A DNA stretch of 64,000 nucleotides. Origin: CALUTH01 sp964452495. GTDB lineage: Bacteria; Cyanobacteriota; Vampirovibrionia; Gastranaerophilales; Gastranaerophilaceae. The translations under genes and the position numbers were made by a program. The DNA lies in the NCBI GenBank assembly GCA_964452495.1, contig CAYVMC010000003.1:1-64000 (forward strand), in the 5' to 3' direction. Of this stretch, positions 35,221 to 44,491 are shown piece by piece. Under the pieces are notes generated by a model that did not search any database, was not told the origin of the DNA, and saw only the letters and a program-made list of their open reading frames with translations. Position 1 is the stretch's first letter. Each line of letters begins with the position of its first letter.

Positions 35221-36545
35221 TTTCAAAAGTAGAAGCTTTTTTGAATAAATATAACCTATACGGAAAAACTTTTATTTTGGGATTTTCTGGTGGCTATGAC
35301 TCTATGTGCGCACTTGACATTTTATCAAATATGAATGTAAAACTAATTGCAGCACACTATAATCATGGCTGGAGAGCAGAAGCTGATACCGAAGAAGATC
35401 GCTGCAGAGAATTTTGTGATTCAAGAGGAATAATTTTTTGTGTCGGACGAGCACCTGCAGAGTTAAAAAAAACTGAAACTGCCGCTCGTGAAGCAAGATA
35501 TGAATTTTTTAAACAAGTTCTGAACAAATACAATGCTGACGGAATTTTTACAGCTCACAACAGTGATGATAATGCGGAAACCGTTATTTACAGAATAATT
35601 AAAGGGACTGGAATTATAGGATTACGGGGAATACTACCCGTGAGAGAAAATATTTACCGTCCAATTATTAACTGCTCACGTGCAGAAATTGAAGAATACT
35701 GCCAACTACATACTCTTACCCCCAATAAAGATTCCTCTAACAATGACATTAAGTATAGAAGGAATTTTATAAGGCATGAAATTCTTCCAAAGATGGAAAT
35801 TATTAATCCCAAACTTAAAGCCTCTATCAACAAACTCTCGCAGCTTGCAAATCTTGATGAAGATATCATAAATGAGTATATAGGAAGCATTATGAAGAAT
35901 ATTATAAAGGATAACAGAATTAATATTCCTGCTTTTTTAATGCTAACAGATGCGGTAAAACAAAAAATCATTTATATACTACTTTCCAAATATTTGGAAG
36001 AATATGATTTTAAAAAGGTTATAGAATGTTTGGAATTTATTGTGAATAATTCGGAAACCAGAACGTCAAAACGAATGTCGCTAACAACAAACCTGTGGCT
36101 TGTAGTTAATGCAAATGAAGCATTAATTTATAAAGAAGAAAATACAAAAAAAGGTGAAATCATCATCAATGGCTGTGGAGAATATACTTTAGATAAAAAT
36201 ATACTAATTATTAAAGAGAATTTTATAAGACCGGAAAAATTTCCCGAAGACCGCAGCGGTATTGCCTTTGTTGATTTATCAAGCATTTCTTTTCCTCTTA
36301 TCTTACGGTTTGGCAAAAGTAACGATATTATACATCCTCTGGGTATGGCTGGTAAAATGGTTTTAAAAAAATATTTGAGTGGTCGTTCTATTTTACAGTA
36401 TAAAAGAAGTAATATTCCGGTATTGACATGTGAAAATGAAGTTATATGGGTACCGAAAATTGGTATGAGTACTCTTATCAAAGTAAAAACAAATCCGACA
36501 CATCAGTTAATCTTTATTGATAAAACTTCCAAAAATTTATTATAA
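35202..36545 (+). CDS. tilS: tRNA(Ile)-lysidine synthase
   Basis: This 447-residue ATP-dependent enzyme converts C34 of tRNA-Ile(CAU) to lysidine. The PP-loop SGGYDS is at 29–34, with HYNHGWRAEADTEEDRC and TAHNSDDNAETVIYRIIKGTG following. The C-terminal TilS domain is recognised by PLILRFGKSNDIIHPLGMAGKMVLKKYLSG. The gene overlaps the Clp_N protein by 19 bp, so it is the distal gene of the operon. Confidence 0.93.
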   Translation: MQQEPIISKVEAFLNKYNLYGKTFILGFSGGYDSMCALDILSNMNVKLIAAHYNHGWRAEADTEEDRCREFCDSRGIIFCVGRAPAELKKTETAAREARYEFFKQVLNKYNADGIFTAHNSDDNAETVIYRIIKGTGIIGLRGILPVRENIYRPIINCSRAEIEEYCQLHTLTPNKDSSNNDIKYRRNFIRHEILPKMEIINPKLKASINKLSQLANLDEDIINEYIGSIMKNIIKDNRINIPAFLMLTDAVKQKIIYILLSKYLEEYDFKKVIECLEFIVNNSETRTSKRMSLTTNLWLVVNANEALIYKEENTKKGEIIINGCGEYTLDKNILIIKENFIRPEKFPEDRSGIAFVDLSSISFPLILRFGKSNDIIHPLGMAGKMVLKKYLSGRSILQYKRSNIPVLTCENEVIWVPKIGMSTLIKVKTNPTHQLIFIDKTSKNLL

Positions 36546-36551
36546 CCCCTC

Positions 36552-36579
36552 TTGACAATCTACGTTGATATAATAAACT
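36552..36579 (+). promoter_or_regulatory. Promoter of tRNA-Gln
   Basis: A perfect TTGACA (36552–36557) and a TAAACT-type -10 (36574–36579) are 16 bp apart. Transcription would start about 8 bases before the tRNA. Confidence 0.6.
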
Positions 36580-36593
36580 AAAGTAGTAGCTAT

Positions 36594-36668
36594 TGGGGCG
36601 TCGCCAAGCGGTAAGGCAGCGGGTTTTGGTCCCGCCATTCAGAGGTTCGAATCCTTTCGCCCCAGCCA
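36594..36668 (+). tRNA. tRNA-Gln (TTG anticodon)
   Basis: A full cloverleaf: acceptor TGGGGCG / CGCCCCA, anticodon arm GCGGG-TTTTGGT-CCCGC with anticodon TTG, T-arm with GGTTCGAATCC, discriminator G and an encoded CCA. It has its own promoter and terminator. Confidence 0.95.
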
Positions 36669-36670
36669 TT

Positions 36671-36701
36671 AAAAAAGACCTGGTTTAACAGGTCTTTTTA
36701 T
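36671..36701 (+). terminator. Terminator of tRNA-Gln
   Basis: AAAAAGACCTG (36672–36682) and CAGGTCTTTTT (36689–36699) form an 11-bp stem with a 6-nt loop that ends in a T-run, immediately after the CCA. Confidence 0.92.
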
Positions 36702-37046
36702 TATAAATTGCATTAAGAAGAGGATTTTATAAACCGAAAAAATAACACTATCTTCCCAAGAATTTATATTATTTGTATCTTTAAAACAATTATATTTTTC
36801 ACAAAATGTTTTGATAAAAGATTGTTGATATGTGTAGGCATATATAAATGATAAATTTATATACTTTTAACACAGGGATACAGCAGCTGTCAGATATTAC
36901 TAGAAGCTGCTGGTCATTAAAAAGTTAAAATAGTATGCGACTTAAAGTGGTTAGTTTTTACAAAACTTTATATTATCTTAAATTATAGCAAATTTTTTCG
37001 TTTTTGTTTTTTATACTATCATTCGTACAACTCAAAGGAAGTAGCT
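36702..37046. other. Intergenic region, one small hairpin
   Basis: About 345 AT-rich bases. The only structure seen is CAGCAGCT (36881–36888) with AGCTGCTG (36905–36912), an 8-bp stem with a long loop. AAGGAAG at the right end is the ribosome site of the next gene. Confidence 0.4.
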
Positions 37047-37799
37047 ATGCAAATAGACTCTATAAAAAGATACTCTTTTAACTACTCAAGTCCTACACAA
37101 TTAGTTCCCCAAATAAAGAATGTTAGCATTAACAAACATTTTACATCAAATAAAATAAAGCCAAGTTTCTTTCAAAAACTAAAAGCATTCTTCTTCAAAA
37201 ATCTTTCTCTGCAGCAGCAGGTATATATAAAACAAGTCAAAACTAACATCACAAACAAATTACCGCAAACGCAACAAATGAAAGTAAATACCAGACAGGA
37301 TGCGCTAGCAATATTTTTATACAATAAAAGTTTTGATAAAAAAGTTAAAGTCACAAATCCTAAAGATGGTTCCACTGAAATTTTTTCCCGTACTTTTGAC
37401 CCTGTAACTCATGAAAACTGTATAATTGCAGATTATTATAACCTCAAAGGAAAGCTGCATCATACAACTGTTTATGATGAGGACGGATTAAAATTAAGTC
37501 AGTATTTTGTAAAAATTAATGAATCTCAAGACCCCATTTCAATAAGACAAAAATATTTCAATGCAGACGGAAAAATAATTAAGGAAGAAATTAAATATAA
37601 GAATGGTGATATAACTTATGCAGATTATGATTATACAAATAATACCCAGACTTTCAAAAATGTATCTAAAGACGGAAGTTACAACATTGTAAAAAGTACC
37701 CAATATTCATCAGAAATTATATACTTTAATAAAAACGGGGAAAAAATCAATTATAACCTGCTGGATTATAAGAATAACAAAAATACTACTTCCCTCTGA
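37047..37799 (+). CDS. Orphan protein with YwqK/MORN-like C-terminal strands
   Basis: This 250-residue Lys/Asn-rich protein has a polar N-terminus without signal peptide (MQIDSIKRYSFNYSSP), a basic aromatic segment (about 40–62, PSFFQKLKAFFFKNLS), and a C-terminal half of short beta hairpins such as ADYYNLKGKLHHTTVYDEDG and KYFNADGKIIKEEIKYKNGD, resembling YwqK-type antitoxin or MORN-like repeats. It is flanked by non-coding DNA. Function is unknown. Confidence 0.55.
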   Translation: MQIDSIKRYSFNYSSPTQLVPQIKNVSINKHFTSNKIKPSFFQKLKAFFFKNLSLQQQVYIKQVKTNITNKLPQTQQMKVNTRQDALAIFLYNKSFDKKVKVTNPKDGSTEIFSRTFDPVTHENCIIADYYNLKGKLHHTTVYDEDGLKLSQYFVKINESQDPISIRQKYFNADGKIIKEEIKYKNGDITYADYDYTNNTQTFKNVSKDGSYNIVKSTQYSSEIIYFNKNGEKINYNLLDYKNNKNTTSL

Positions 37800-37916
37800 T
37801 TTATTCTTAATATCTCTTAATATCTAAAATTTACAAAACACAGACCTACAGCATTTAACAGGTAAAGCATTAATTTTACTCTTGATAAAAACCGAAAGCT
37901 TATTCGAAAGGTAAAA

Positions 37917-38414
37917 CTAATTTAACAATTTTTTAAATATTTTCAATGCTGAATCCTTATCAAGAGATTGTTGGAAATCGGCCCTACATTTACCCAGTAT
38001 CAACATCCAGAAATTATTTGCAAAATCTGCATCAAACTTATTATTATCTGTTTGTTGAATTCTTTTCATAAAATCCACAGAATACTCTATTTTTTGGTAA
38101 TGATATTTATAGACTTTCATTAGTTTTACAAAAGCTTCAGCAACTTCATTATCTGTTTTCTCTAACAGTTTTTTAATTTGCTCCTGTTGTAATCTGCAAA
38201 AACTAACTCCGCTCTCTGATTTTGTATAAAATACATCAACCTCGTTCAAATCGGTTTTTATCAAGTCCAAACTTTCGTTTGGATTTGTTGAAGTTTTTTC
38301 TTCAAATATTCTTGCAATCTTTCTCCAACGTCTTACATTAGTTTGTAAATCACTCGCATTTATACGCGCCGTAAAATTGGTTTGATTATTGAATTGTGGC
38401 TTTATATTATTCAT
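37917..38414 (-). CDS. Orphan helical protein with NFTA tag
   Basis: This 165-residue protein begins with a short polar leader (NNIKPQFNNQTNFTARI), with NFTAR at about 13–17, followed by an all-helical domain (about 20–165). AAAGGAGG precedes the ATG. No family recognised. It is convergent with the gene at 37047 and shares the tag style with other orphan genes here. Confidence 0.6.
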   Translation of the reverse strand: MNNIKPQFNNQTNFTARINASDLQTNVRRWRKIARIFEEKTSTNPNESLDLIKTDLNEVDVFYTKSESGVSFCRLQQEQIKKLLEKTDNEVAEAFVKLMKVYKYHYQKIEYSVDFMKRIQQTDNNKFDADFANNFWMLILGKCRADFQQSLDKDSALKIFKKLLN

Positions 38415-38726
38415 TACTGCCTCCTTTGCTATTAATACAATTTTTAAAAACTAAACAAAAAAATATTTGCTCATTTTTTACAAAAGTTTACATAATTTAT
38501 AATTTAATTTTTATTATTGGAATATATAAACAGATTAATAAATACAGATGTAAAAGACTATGGTTTCATACCTAATACGCATTTGCCTAACCAGTTATAT
38601 TTAAGACTTTGTTTCTTGTAACATTTTAATAAAAAAAATATTGTATTTTGGTCTTGCTTGGAGCAAAATAAAACATAGCACATTACGTTTCAAATCTTTC
38701 TATAGAATTCACCTTAAAAAGTGCAA
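38415..38726. other. Intergenic region upstream of the hydrogenase unit
   Basis: About 310 AT-rich bases. A 34-codon frame (TTG 38517 to TAA 38621) is open but lacks a ribosome site and is not called. No stable RNA structure is evident. Confidence 0.4.
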
Positions 38727-38757
38727 AAGACAAGTGTGTACAAAATTATGGTACAAT
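38727..38757 (+). promoter_or_regulatory. Extended -10 promoter of the ferredoxin–hydrogenase operon
   Basis: TGG-TACAAT at 38749–38757 is an extended -10; AAGACA at 38727–38732 is a weak -35, 19 bp upstream. The predicted start leaves a leader of about 25 nt that includes AAAAGGAA before ATG 38792. Confidence 0.55.
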
Positions 38758-38791
38758 ATTAGATATATAATAAATAAAAAAGGAATTAGAA

Positions 38792-39046
38792 ATGGCAAAA
38801 GTTAATGTAAAAATCTGCATGGGAACAACCTGTTTCGTAATGGGCGCATCACAACTTCAAGAACTCGTAGATATAATAAATAAAAGATACGGCGAGGATG
38901 TTATGGTAGTAGGCAGTACATGCCTGAATTACTGCACAGACAGTTCTGAATATTCTAAAGCACCATACGTAAAAGTTGATGATGTTATTATTCAGGAAGC
39001 AACAATTGATAAAGTTTTACAGGAAATAGATAGGAAGTTAAAATAA
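38792..39046 (+). CDS. Thioredoxin-like [2Fe-2S] ferredoxin (NuoE/HydC-like)
   Basis: This 84-residue protein contains the four ligands C9, C14, C44 and C48 in the C-x4-C…C-x3-C arrangement (CMGTTC, CLNYC), as in the C-terminal part of NuoE and the small subunit of multimeric hydrogenases. It lies one base before the hydrogenase gene and probably exchanges electrons with it. Confidence 0.85.
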   Translation: MAKVNVKICMGTTCFVMGASQLQELVDIINKRYGEDVMVVGSTCLNYCTDSSEYSKAPYVKVDDVIIQEATIDKVLQEIDRKLK

Positions 39047-39047
39047 G

Positions 39048-40505
39048 ATGGGAAACAATAACAGTCAATCAATTCACTTAAAAAAAGAGATTTTAGCCAG
39101 AATTATAGAAGCATTTTTTTCTGATAATTTTGAAGAGAGGACAAGATTAATCCCTTATGATATGCGTCCAAAAGGTGCCGATGTTCCTTACAGATGTTGT
39201 ATATATAAAGAAAGAGCCATATTAAAAGAAAGAGTAAAAGCCGGACTTGGCTTTGCTCTTGAAGATGATATTGAGTATAAACTTTTGTCAGATTATGCAA
39301 AAGAAGCTGTTCAAAGAGAAAAAATTGATGAAAACCCATTGACTGTTTTAGATGCAGCCTGTGCGGGCTGTGTTCCCAGCCGTATTTACGTAACAGATTT
39401 ATGTAAGGGGTGTGTTGCACGTCCATGCCAAACAGCTTGCAAATTTGGAGCCATTGATATGGTAGACGGTAAATCAAAAATTGACGGCAATAAATGTAAA
39501 AATTGTAAAATGTGTATGAATGCCTGTCCGTATAATGCTATCGTTAAACTTGCTGTTCCTTGCGAAGATGTTTGCCCGGTTGGTGCCATTCAGAAAGATG
39601 CAAACGGTATTACAAGAATAGATTTTGAACAATGTATTTCCTGCGGGAAATGTGTTGCGGCTTGCCCGTTTGGTGCTGTTCATGAAAAAAGTCAAATTAT
39701 TGATATCCTTAAATACATAAAAAATGGTTCAAAAAAAGTAATTGCAATGGTAGCACCATCCATCATAGGTCAACTGCCGGGAAATATTTATCAGTTAAAA
39801 ACAGCAATGAAAAAAGCCGGTTTCAGTGATGTATATGAAGTAGCACAGGGTGCGGATGTTACAACACTTAATGAAGCAGAGGAATTTGAAGAAAGAATGG
39901 AAAATGGGGCTCCGTTTATGACTACCTCCTGCTGTGCCGGTTATAATCAGTTTGTAAAAAAACACCTGCCTGAAATTCAGGAATTCAAATCAACAACAGG
40001 AACTCCGCTTTATTATATTGCTGAAATTGTGAAGAAAAAATACCCTGATGCAATTACAGTATTCATAAGTCCTTGTGTTGCAAAACGTAAGGAAGCAATG
40101 GAAAACCCTAATGTTGATTACGTTATGACTTACGAAGAACTCGGATCATTGTTTATCGCAAAACACATAGAAGTTGCAGAATGCGAAGAAGAAAAATTTG
40201 AAACAGAAAGTTCTAAGCAGGGACGTAATTTCGGTGTTGCAACAGGGGTTGCAGAAGCTGTAAAATCTGTTTGTAAACATCCTGAAAATCTCAAAACTTA
40301 TGTTATAAGCGGTCTAACAAAAGATACCGCAAAGGACTTGAAGAAATTTGCAAAAGATAAAAGCTGCCCTGGCTGTAACCTTATAGAAGTTATGTGCTGC
40401 GAAGGAGGGTGTATAGGTGGCAACGCAACAATAAATATCCCTAGGGTGGCCAAAAAGGAACTTAAAACACTGCTTGATGAAAGTAAAGACCTCAAAAAAA
40501 GCTAA
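39048..40505 (+). CDS. Monomeric [FeFe] hydrogenase with multiple [4Fe-4S] clusters
   Basis: This 485-residue enzyme has 2[4Fe-4S]-type motifs in the N-terminal half (C119/122/127/131, C150/153/156/160 and C196/199/202/206, plus C172/C176) and an H-cluster domain. L1 reads TTSCCAGY with ligand C295 and proton-relay C296. L2 is SPCVAKRKEA with C343. L3 is MCCEGGCIGG with C451 and C455. It reversibly makes H2 from reduced ferredoxin. L1 has Ala where group A enzymes have Pro, and L3 has MCC for MAC, which suggests a group B-like enzyme. Maturation genes hydEFG are not in the window. Confidence 0.85.
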   Translation: MGNNNSQSIHLKKEILARIIEAFFSDNFEERTRLIPYDMRPKGADVPYRCCIYKERAILKERVKAGLGFALEDDIEYKLLSDYAKEAVQREKIDENPLTVLDAACAGCVPSRIYVTDLCKGCVARPCQTACKFGAIDMVDGKSKIDGNKCKNCKMCMNACPYNAIVKLAVPCEDVCPVGAIQKDANGITRIDFEQCISCGKCVAACPFGAVHEKSQIIDILKYIKNGSKKVIAMVAPSIIGQLPGNIYQLKTAMKKAGFSDVYEVAQGADVTTLNEAEEFEERMENGAPFMTTSCCAGYNQFVKKHLPEIQEFKSTTGTPLYYIAEIVKKKYPDAITVFISPCVAKRKEAMENPNVDYVMTYEELGSLFIAKHIEVAECEEEKFETESSKQGRNFGVATGVAEAVKSVCKHPENLKTYVISGLTKDTAKDLKKFAKDKSCPGCNLIEVMCCEGGCIGGNATINIPRVAKKELKTLLDESKDLKKS

Positions 40506-40560
40506 ATTAATTGACCAGAAAACCTTCTTGAGCAAATTGTACTTAAGAGTATCTGATTAA

Positions 40561-41247
40561 TTAATTAATTAAAATATAAACAGGGTTATAAGTAAGTTTT
40601 ATTTTTCCAAAACGTTTCCTATATTCAGCTTCAAGCCGTATCAGTTTACCTTTTGTAAGCTGATAGTTAGCTATTGCATTTACCCCTGTGTATTTAATGT
40701 GCTTCAAAAGTTCGTTCAAAGATGTAAATTCAATCTCACAAATATCTTCCTTTACAACATTTTCATATTGTGGATAATCAATGCTAATATTAAAAATTTC
40801 TTTTATTTCGTAAAAATTTTTTGCGCCAAAAGTTGAAAATGCAATATATCCACCAGTATTAAGTTTTTGTTTAAGCTTGTTAATAAGTTTTTGCGGTTCT
40901 TTAATCCATTGAAGTACTGCATTTGAAATAATAAGGTCAAAATTTCTGTTAAAATCAGTGTGTTCTTCTATATTTCCTGCACAAAATTCTATTTCCGGAG
41001 CGTGTTTTGTTATGTAATCAACACAATCAGGAAGAATATCGTTTGCAATGTAAGAATTATAACTAAAACGTTCAACACAAAGTTTTGTTAAAATACCGGT
41101 TCCGCAGCCGATTTCCAATATCGATGAATAAGAAGTTTCAGGAATCAGATTTATAAGAGTATTCGCCATATTTTTCTGCACATTTGCATTAGAATCATAA
41201 GTTGCCAGACTCTTTTTAAAGCGTGTTTCTACAAGACTTTGCCTCAT
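40561..41247 (-). CDS. bioC: Malonyl-ACP O-methyltransferase
   Basis: This 228-residue SAM-dependent methyltransferase has motif I LEIGCGTGILT and an acidic post-I region (DILPD), then FDLIISNAVLQWIKEPQKLI typical of BioC. It methylates malonyl-ACP to start pimelate synthesis. The start at 41247 overlaps the bioG stop as ATGA, with GGAAAG upstream; this is preferred over 41262. It is the last gene of a bioF-bioG-bioC unit. Confidence 0.9.
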   Translation of the reverse strand: MRQSLVETRFKKSLATYDSNANVQKNMANTLINLIPETSYSSILEIGCGTGILTKLCVERFSYNSYIANDILPDCVDYITKHAPEIEFCAGNIEEHTDFNRNFDLIISNAVLQWIKEPQKLINKLKQKLNTGGYIAFSTFGAKNFYEIKEIFNISIDYPQYENVVKEDICEIEFTSLNELLKHIKYTGVNAIANYQLTKGKLIRLEAEYRKRFGKIKLTYNPVYILIN

Positions 41248-41849
41248 AATAATTCTTTCCATTTAGAGTAATTAAAGAAAATACAATGCCCGCCGGATAC
41301 AATCTCTGCCTGTTTCCAGTAATTCATCTGCGACTGCGTCGGAATTATTTTATCATTACTACTAACAATTACACGTGTGTATTTGTATCCTTCATATGAT
41401 TTGTATTTTCTTAGGGCAGCCAGTTCCGATTTTTGATTTTCTGTACTTCTTGCTGGCAATGTAAATTCTGCCGGTATTACATCAAACATATTTCTAATAA
41501 ATTTTTGTCGTGAAGAATTATCAAAATTGTTCTCCATGAGTTTATAAACTCTCGGATTAATCCCGTATTCCTGATGTATAGGGAACAGGGTACCATTTAC
41601 AGCGGTTGCACTAATCTGTCCACAATCATATAAAGATGCCATCATCACCCCCATTGACCAGGCAACAACATGGATTTTTTTATATTTTGAAACTTGAGGC
41701 AATCGCAACAGTTCATTATAATCACACACCGTTAAAATATCATAATCATCAGGCTCAAGATGTTTAATAACAGTATCATCCATTCCCCAGCCATTAAAGA
41801 AAATGATTAATTTATTATTATTCTGCCTGTTCAACCAATTGAAGTTCAT
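41244..41849 (-). CDS. bioG: Pimeloyl-ACP methyl ester esterase, BioG type
   Basis: This 201-residue alpha/beta-hydrolase has the oxyanion region IIFFNGWGMDD and the nucleophile elbow VAWSMGVMMAS with the catalytic Ser, plus a C-terminal His in SGGHCIFF. BioG removes the methyl group from pimeloyl-ACP methyl ester, replacing BioH. It overlaps bioF by 32 bp and bioC by 4 bp. Confidence 0.88.
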   Translation of the reverse strand: MNFNWLNRQNNNKLIIFFNGWGMDDTVIKHLEPDDYDILTVCDYNELLRLPQVSKYKKIHVVAWSMGVMMASLYDCGQISATAVNGTLFPIHQEYGINPRVYKLMENNFDNSSRQKFIRNMFDVIPAEFTLPARSTENQKSELAALRKYKSYEGYKYTRVIVSSNDKIIPTQSQMNYWKQAEIVSGGHCIFFNYSKWKELL

Positions 41850-42945
41850 CAGATATATTATCCAACAATGGCTTTATATCTTCAAGCGTCGTTTCTGCTG
41901 TAAGGGAAAGCCTTATTCTTGAACTGCCTTCCGGAACTGTGGGAGGTCTTATCGGAAGTACAAAATACCCGAGGTTTTGTAATTGTTCACAAACCTGTTC
42001 TGTTCTTTTCGTATCATGTAAAATAATCGGTATTATCTGGGTTAAAGAAGGTGTTACAATGCCGATTTTCTTTATATATTGCTGGGTTTCCGTTATGTTT
42101 TTGAAAAGCTTTGCTTTCTGTTTCATTATCAAATCTGCCTTCTGCGTTAAAAGCCAGTATGTCCATGCAATATTTATCGGCGGTATAGCTGTTGAAAATA
42201 TAAACGAACGTGATTTATTTATAAGAAAATTAATAATTTTGTCAGATGCGACAACAAATGCACCAAAAGAGGCAAGTGCTTTACCAAAAGTAGCGGTTAC
42301 TATATCAACATCATATCCTTTGCTTATTCCTCCGCCAAAATCATCATCAATAGCCATGAATGCATGCGCTTCATCTATCATTAAGGTACAATTATACTTT
42401 TTCTTTAACTCTACCAGTTTTTTAATGTCAGCATAATCACCATCCATTGAAAATACGCTTTCCGAAACAATTATTGCATTTTTAAAATTTCCTCTGTGTT
42501 TTATCAGTAATTCCTCAAGATTATTATAATCAAGGTGCTTATATCTAAAAAAATGCCCCTCAGAAAGACGCATGCCATCTATAATACTAGCATGGTTAAG
42601 TTTATCTGAAAAAACAACATCTCCTCTACCATTGAGGGCGGAAATTACTCCTAAGTTACACTGATACCCAGTATTATACAATAAAGCTTTTTCTTTATTA
42701 AAAATTTGGGCTATAAGAATTTCCAACTCCTTATAAATTGTTTCTGTACCGCTCAACAAACGTGCAGAAGCAGATGAGAAAAAATAATTTTTACCGGTTT
42801 CTAAAAACTCCTCAACAAGTTCCTTTTTTGTGCTTAAACCTAAATAATCATTCGATGATAAATTAAGTAAATCACAATTATTAATATTTATAAATTTATC
42901 AAATCTGTAATTGATATCTTTAATCGTTCTGGACGAATTTCCCAT
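41818..42945 (-). CDS. bioF: 8-amino-7-oxononanoate synthase
   Basis: This 375-residue PLP enzyme joins pimeloyl-ACP and alanine. Motifs: LNLSSNDYLGLS, TGYQCNLGVISAL, FSDKLNHASIIDG, MIDEAHAF (PLP-binding Asp/His) and ATFGKALASFGAF with the Schiff-base Lys. AGGAG precedes the ATG. It is the first gene of the bio operon; bioA, bioD and bioB are elsewhere. Confidence 0.93.
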   Translation of the reverse strand: MGNSSRTIKDINYRFDKFININNCDLLNLSSNDYLGLSTKKELVEEFLETGKNYFFSSASARLLSGTETIYKELEILIAQIFNKEKALLYNTGYQCNLGVISALNGRGDVVFSDKLNHASIIDGMRLSEGHFFRYKHLDYNNLEELLIKHRGNFKNAIIVSESVFSMDGDYADIKKLVELKKKYNCTLMIDEAHAFMAIDDDFGGGISKGYDVDIVTATFGKALASFGAFVVASDKIINFLINKSRSFIFSTAIPPINIAWTYWLLTQKADLIMKQKAKLFKNITETQQYIKKIGIVTPSLTQIIPIILHDTKRTEQVCEQLQNLGYFVLPIRPPTVPEGSSRIRLSLTAETTLEDIKPLLDNISDELQLVEQAE

Positions 42946-43069
42946 AATAAACTCCTATCTGATAAATAGAAATACTATTACCGTATAACTATATCTTTAA
43001 TATTTTACATCATTATATCTGAAATACAAATCAATTATTTTAAAAATGTTAGAAAAAAGTTCTATGTTT

Positions 43070-43078
43070 TGCTAAAAT
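43070..43078 (+). promoter_or_regulatory. Extended -10 abutting the DUF4127 ATG
   Basis: TGC-TAAAAT (43070–43078) ends six bases before ATG 43085, with no ribosome site between. The same geometry occurs at ispG and the histidine kinase, suggesting a leaderless mRNA. Confidence 0.45.
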
Positions 43079-43084
43079 AAACTT

Positions 43085-44491
43085 ATGAGGATTTGTTTTA
43101 TACCGATAGATAATCGTCCGGTATGTTATCTCTTGCCAGAGAATATTATGGATTGTGATGAAGATGTTGAATTTTTTATTCCGCCAAGAGAACTATTAGG
43201 CGGACTTAATAAAACCGCAGACATTGAAAAAATATACAGCTGGTTACACACTATTCCAAATATTGATTATACAGTAGTTTCTTTAGATACAATCGCTTAT
43301 GGCGGACTCATCCCGTCGCGCCGCACTAATATGAGCTATCAGGAAATAAAATCAAACCTCGAAAAATTCAAACAGGTTTTAAAAAATAAATCTGATAAAC
43401 TTTTCGCATTCTCAAGTATCATGCGAATATCAAATAATAATATAAATGTTGAAGAAAAAGAGTACTGGGCTGATTACGGAACAAAAATTTTTGAGTATTC
43501 TTTTCTTCGTTCAAAATATGGCAAAAACTCAAAGGAGTGTAAAAAAGCACAAACATTAATCCCTCAGAATATACTTAATGACTACCTTTCAACACGAAAA
43601 CGGAATTTTGAAATAAACAAATTATACCTTGAATGGCAAAAGGAAGGCTTTTTTGATGTTCTTATTTTTTCTAAAGATGATTGTGCATCGTACGGTTTGA
43701 ATATTGATGAAGCAAATACTCTAAAATCTCTTAATGCCAATATAGTAACCGGTGCTGACGAAATACCGCTGGCATTGCTTTCACGAACTATAAATAGGGA
43801 TATTTCAATCTGTCCGCTCTTTACTGAAGAAAATTCAAAAGAACTTATTTCTAATTATGAAGATATCCCTGTAGAACATTCAGTAATCAGACAGGTAGAA
43901 CTTGCAGGTTTCAAACTAAAACCATATAACGATGCAGATATAATTCTAATTGTAAATAATTTTAAAATTCGTCAGGGCGAAATAGTTATGAAAATTGATA
44001 CAGAGCCTTACAATTCAGCATTTATACCTCCGAATAAACCCTATATTATAGCCGACGTACGCTATGCGAACGGTGCTGATAATACATTTGTTAATGCATT
44101 ACTAAAAAACGGGCCGGATAAAAACTTTATCGCATACTCCGCCTGGAATACAACAGCAAATACGACCGGCTCTCTATTATGTATTACAAAATTTTTACTC
44201 TGCGCAAAATCACTAAATAAAACCGCTGCAAAAAAACTATTACTTACAAGATTTCTTGATGATTGGGCGTATCAAGCAAACATTCGTCAAACCCTAACCA
44301 CCCCCCAAAATATAGATGATAAAATGTTACCATTTATAAATAGAGCATCTAAATTTCTTGGTATTATACCTTGTACTTGCACATTTGATTATCCCTGGAA
44401 AAGGCTGTTTGAAATAGAAGTTAGTATAAAAACGGAAGTGGAAAATGAGTTTATTAGAAGTAATACTTTTAGCAATCGCACTCTCAATTGA
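43085..44491 (+). CDS. DUF4127-family protein
   Basis: This 468-residue protein has the DUF4127 landmarks: FIPIDNRPVCY at the start, PPRELLGG, VVSLDTIAYGGLIPSRR (about 64–80), SIMRISNNN, ISKDD-like FSKDDCASYG, YADVRYANGADN and YSAWNTTANTTGSLL. Conserved Asp, Asn and Arg suggest an enzyme, possibly a hydrolase acting on sugars or peptides, but no reaction is known to me. There is no signal peptide. It overlaps mntP by 47 bp. Confidence 0.85.
   Translation: MRICFIPIDNRPVCYLLPENIMDCDEDVEFFIPPRELLGGLNKTADIEKIYSWLHTIPNIDYTVVSLDTIAYGGLIPSRRTNMSYQEIKSNLEKFKQVLKNKSDKLFAFSSIMRISNNNINVEEKEYWADYGTKIFEYSFLRSKYGKNSKECKKAQTLIPQNILNDYLSTRKRNFEINKLYLEWQKEGFFDVLIFSKDDCASYGLNIDEANTLKSLNANIVTGADEIPLALLSRTINRDISICPLFTEENSKELISNYEDIPVEHSVIRQVELAGFKLKPYNDADIILIVNNFKIRQGEIVMKIDTEPYNSAFIPPNKPYIIADVRYANGADNTFVNALLKNGPDKNFIAYSAWNTTANTTGSLLCITKFLLCAKSLNKTAAKKLLLTRFLDDWAYQANIRQTLTTPQNIDDKMLPFINRASKFLGIIPCTCTFDYPWKRLFEIEVSIKTEVENEFIRSNTFSNRTLN

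Noticed and set aside
38517..38621. 34-codon TTG frame before the hydrogenase operon
   Set aside because: No ribosome site; no tag or motif; could be chance.
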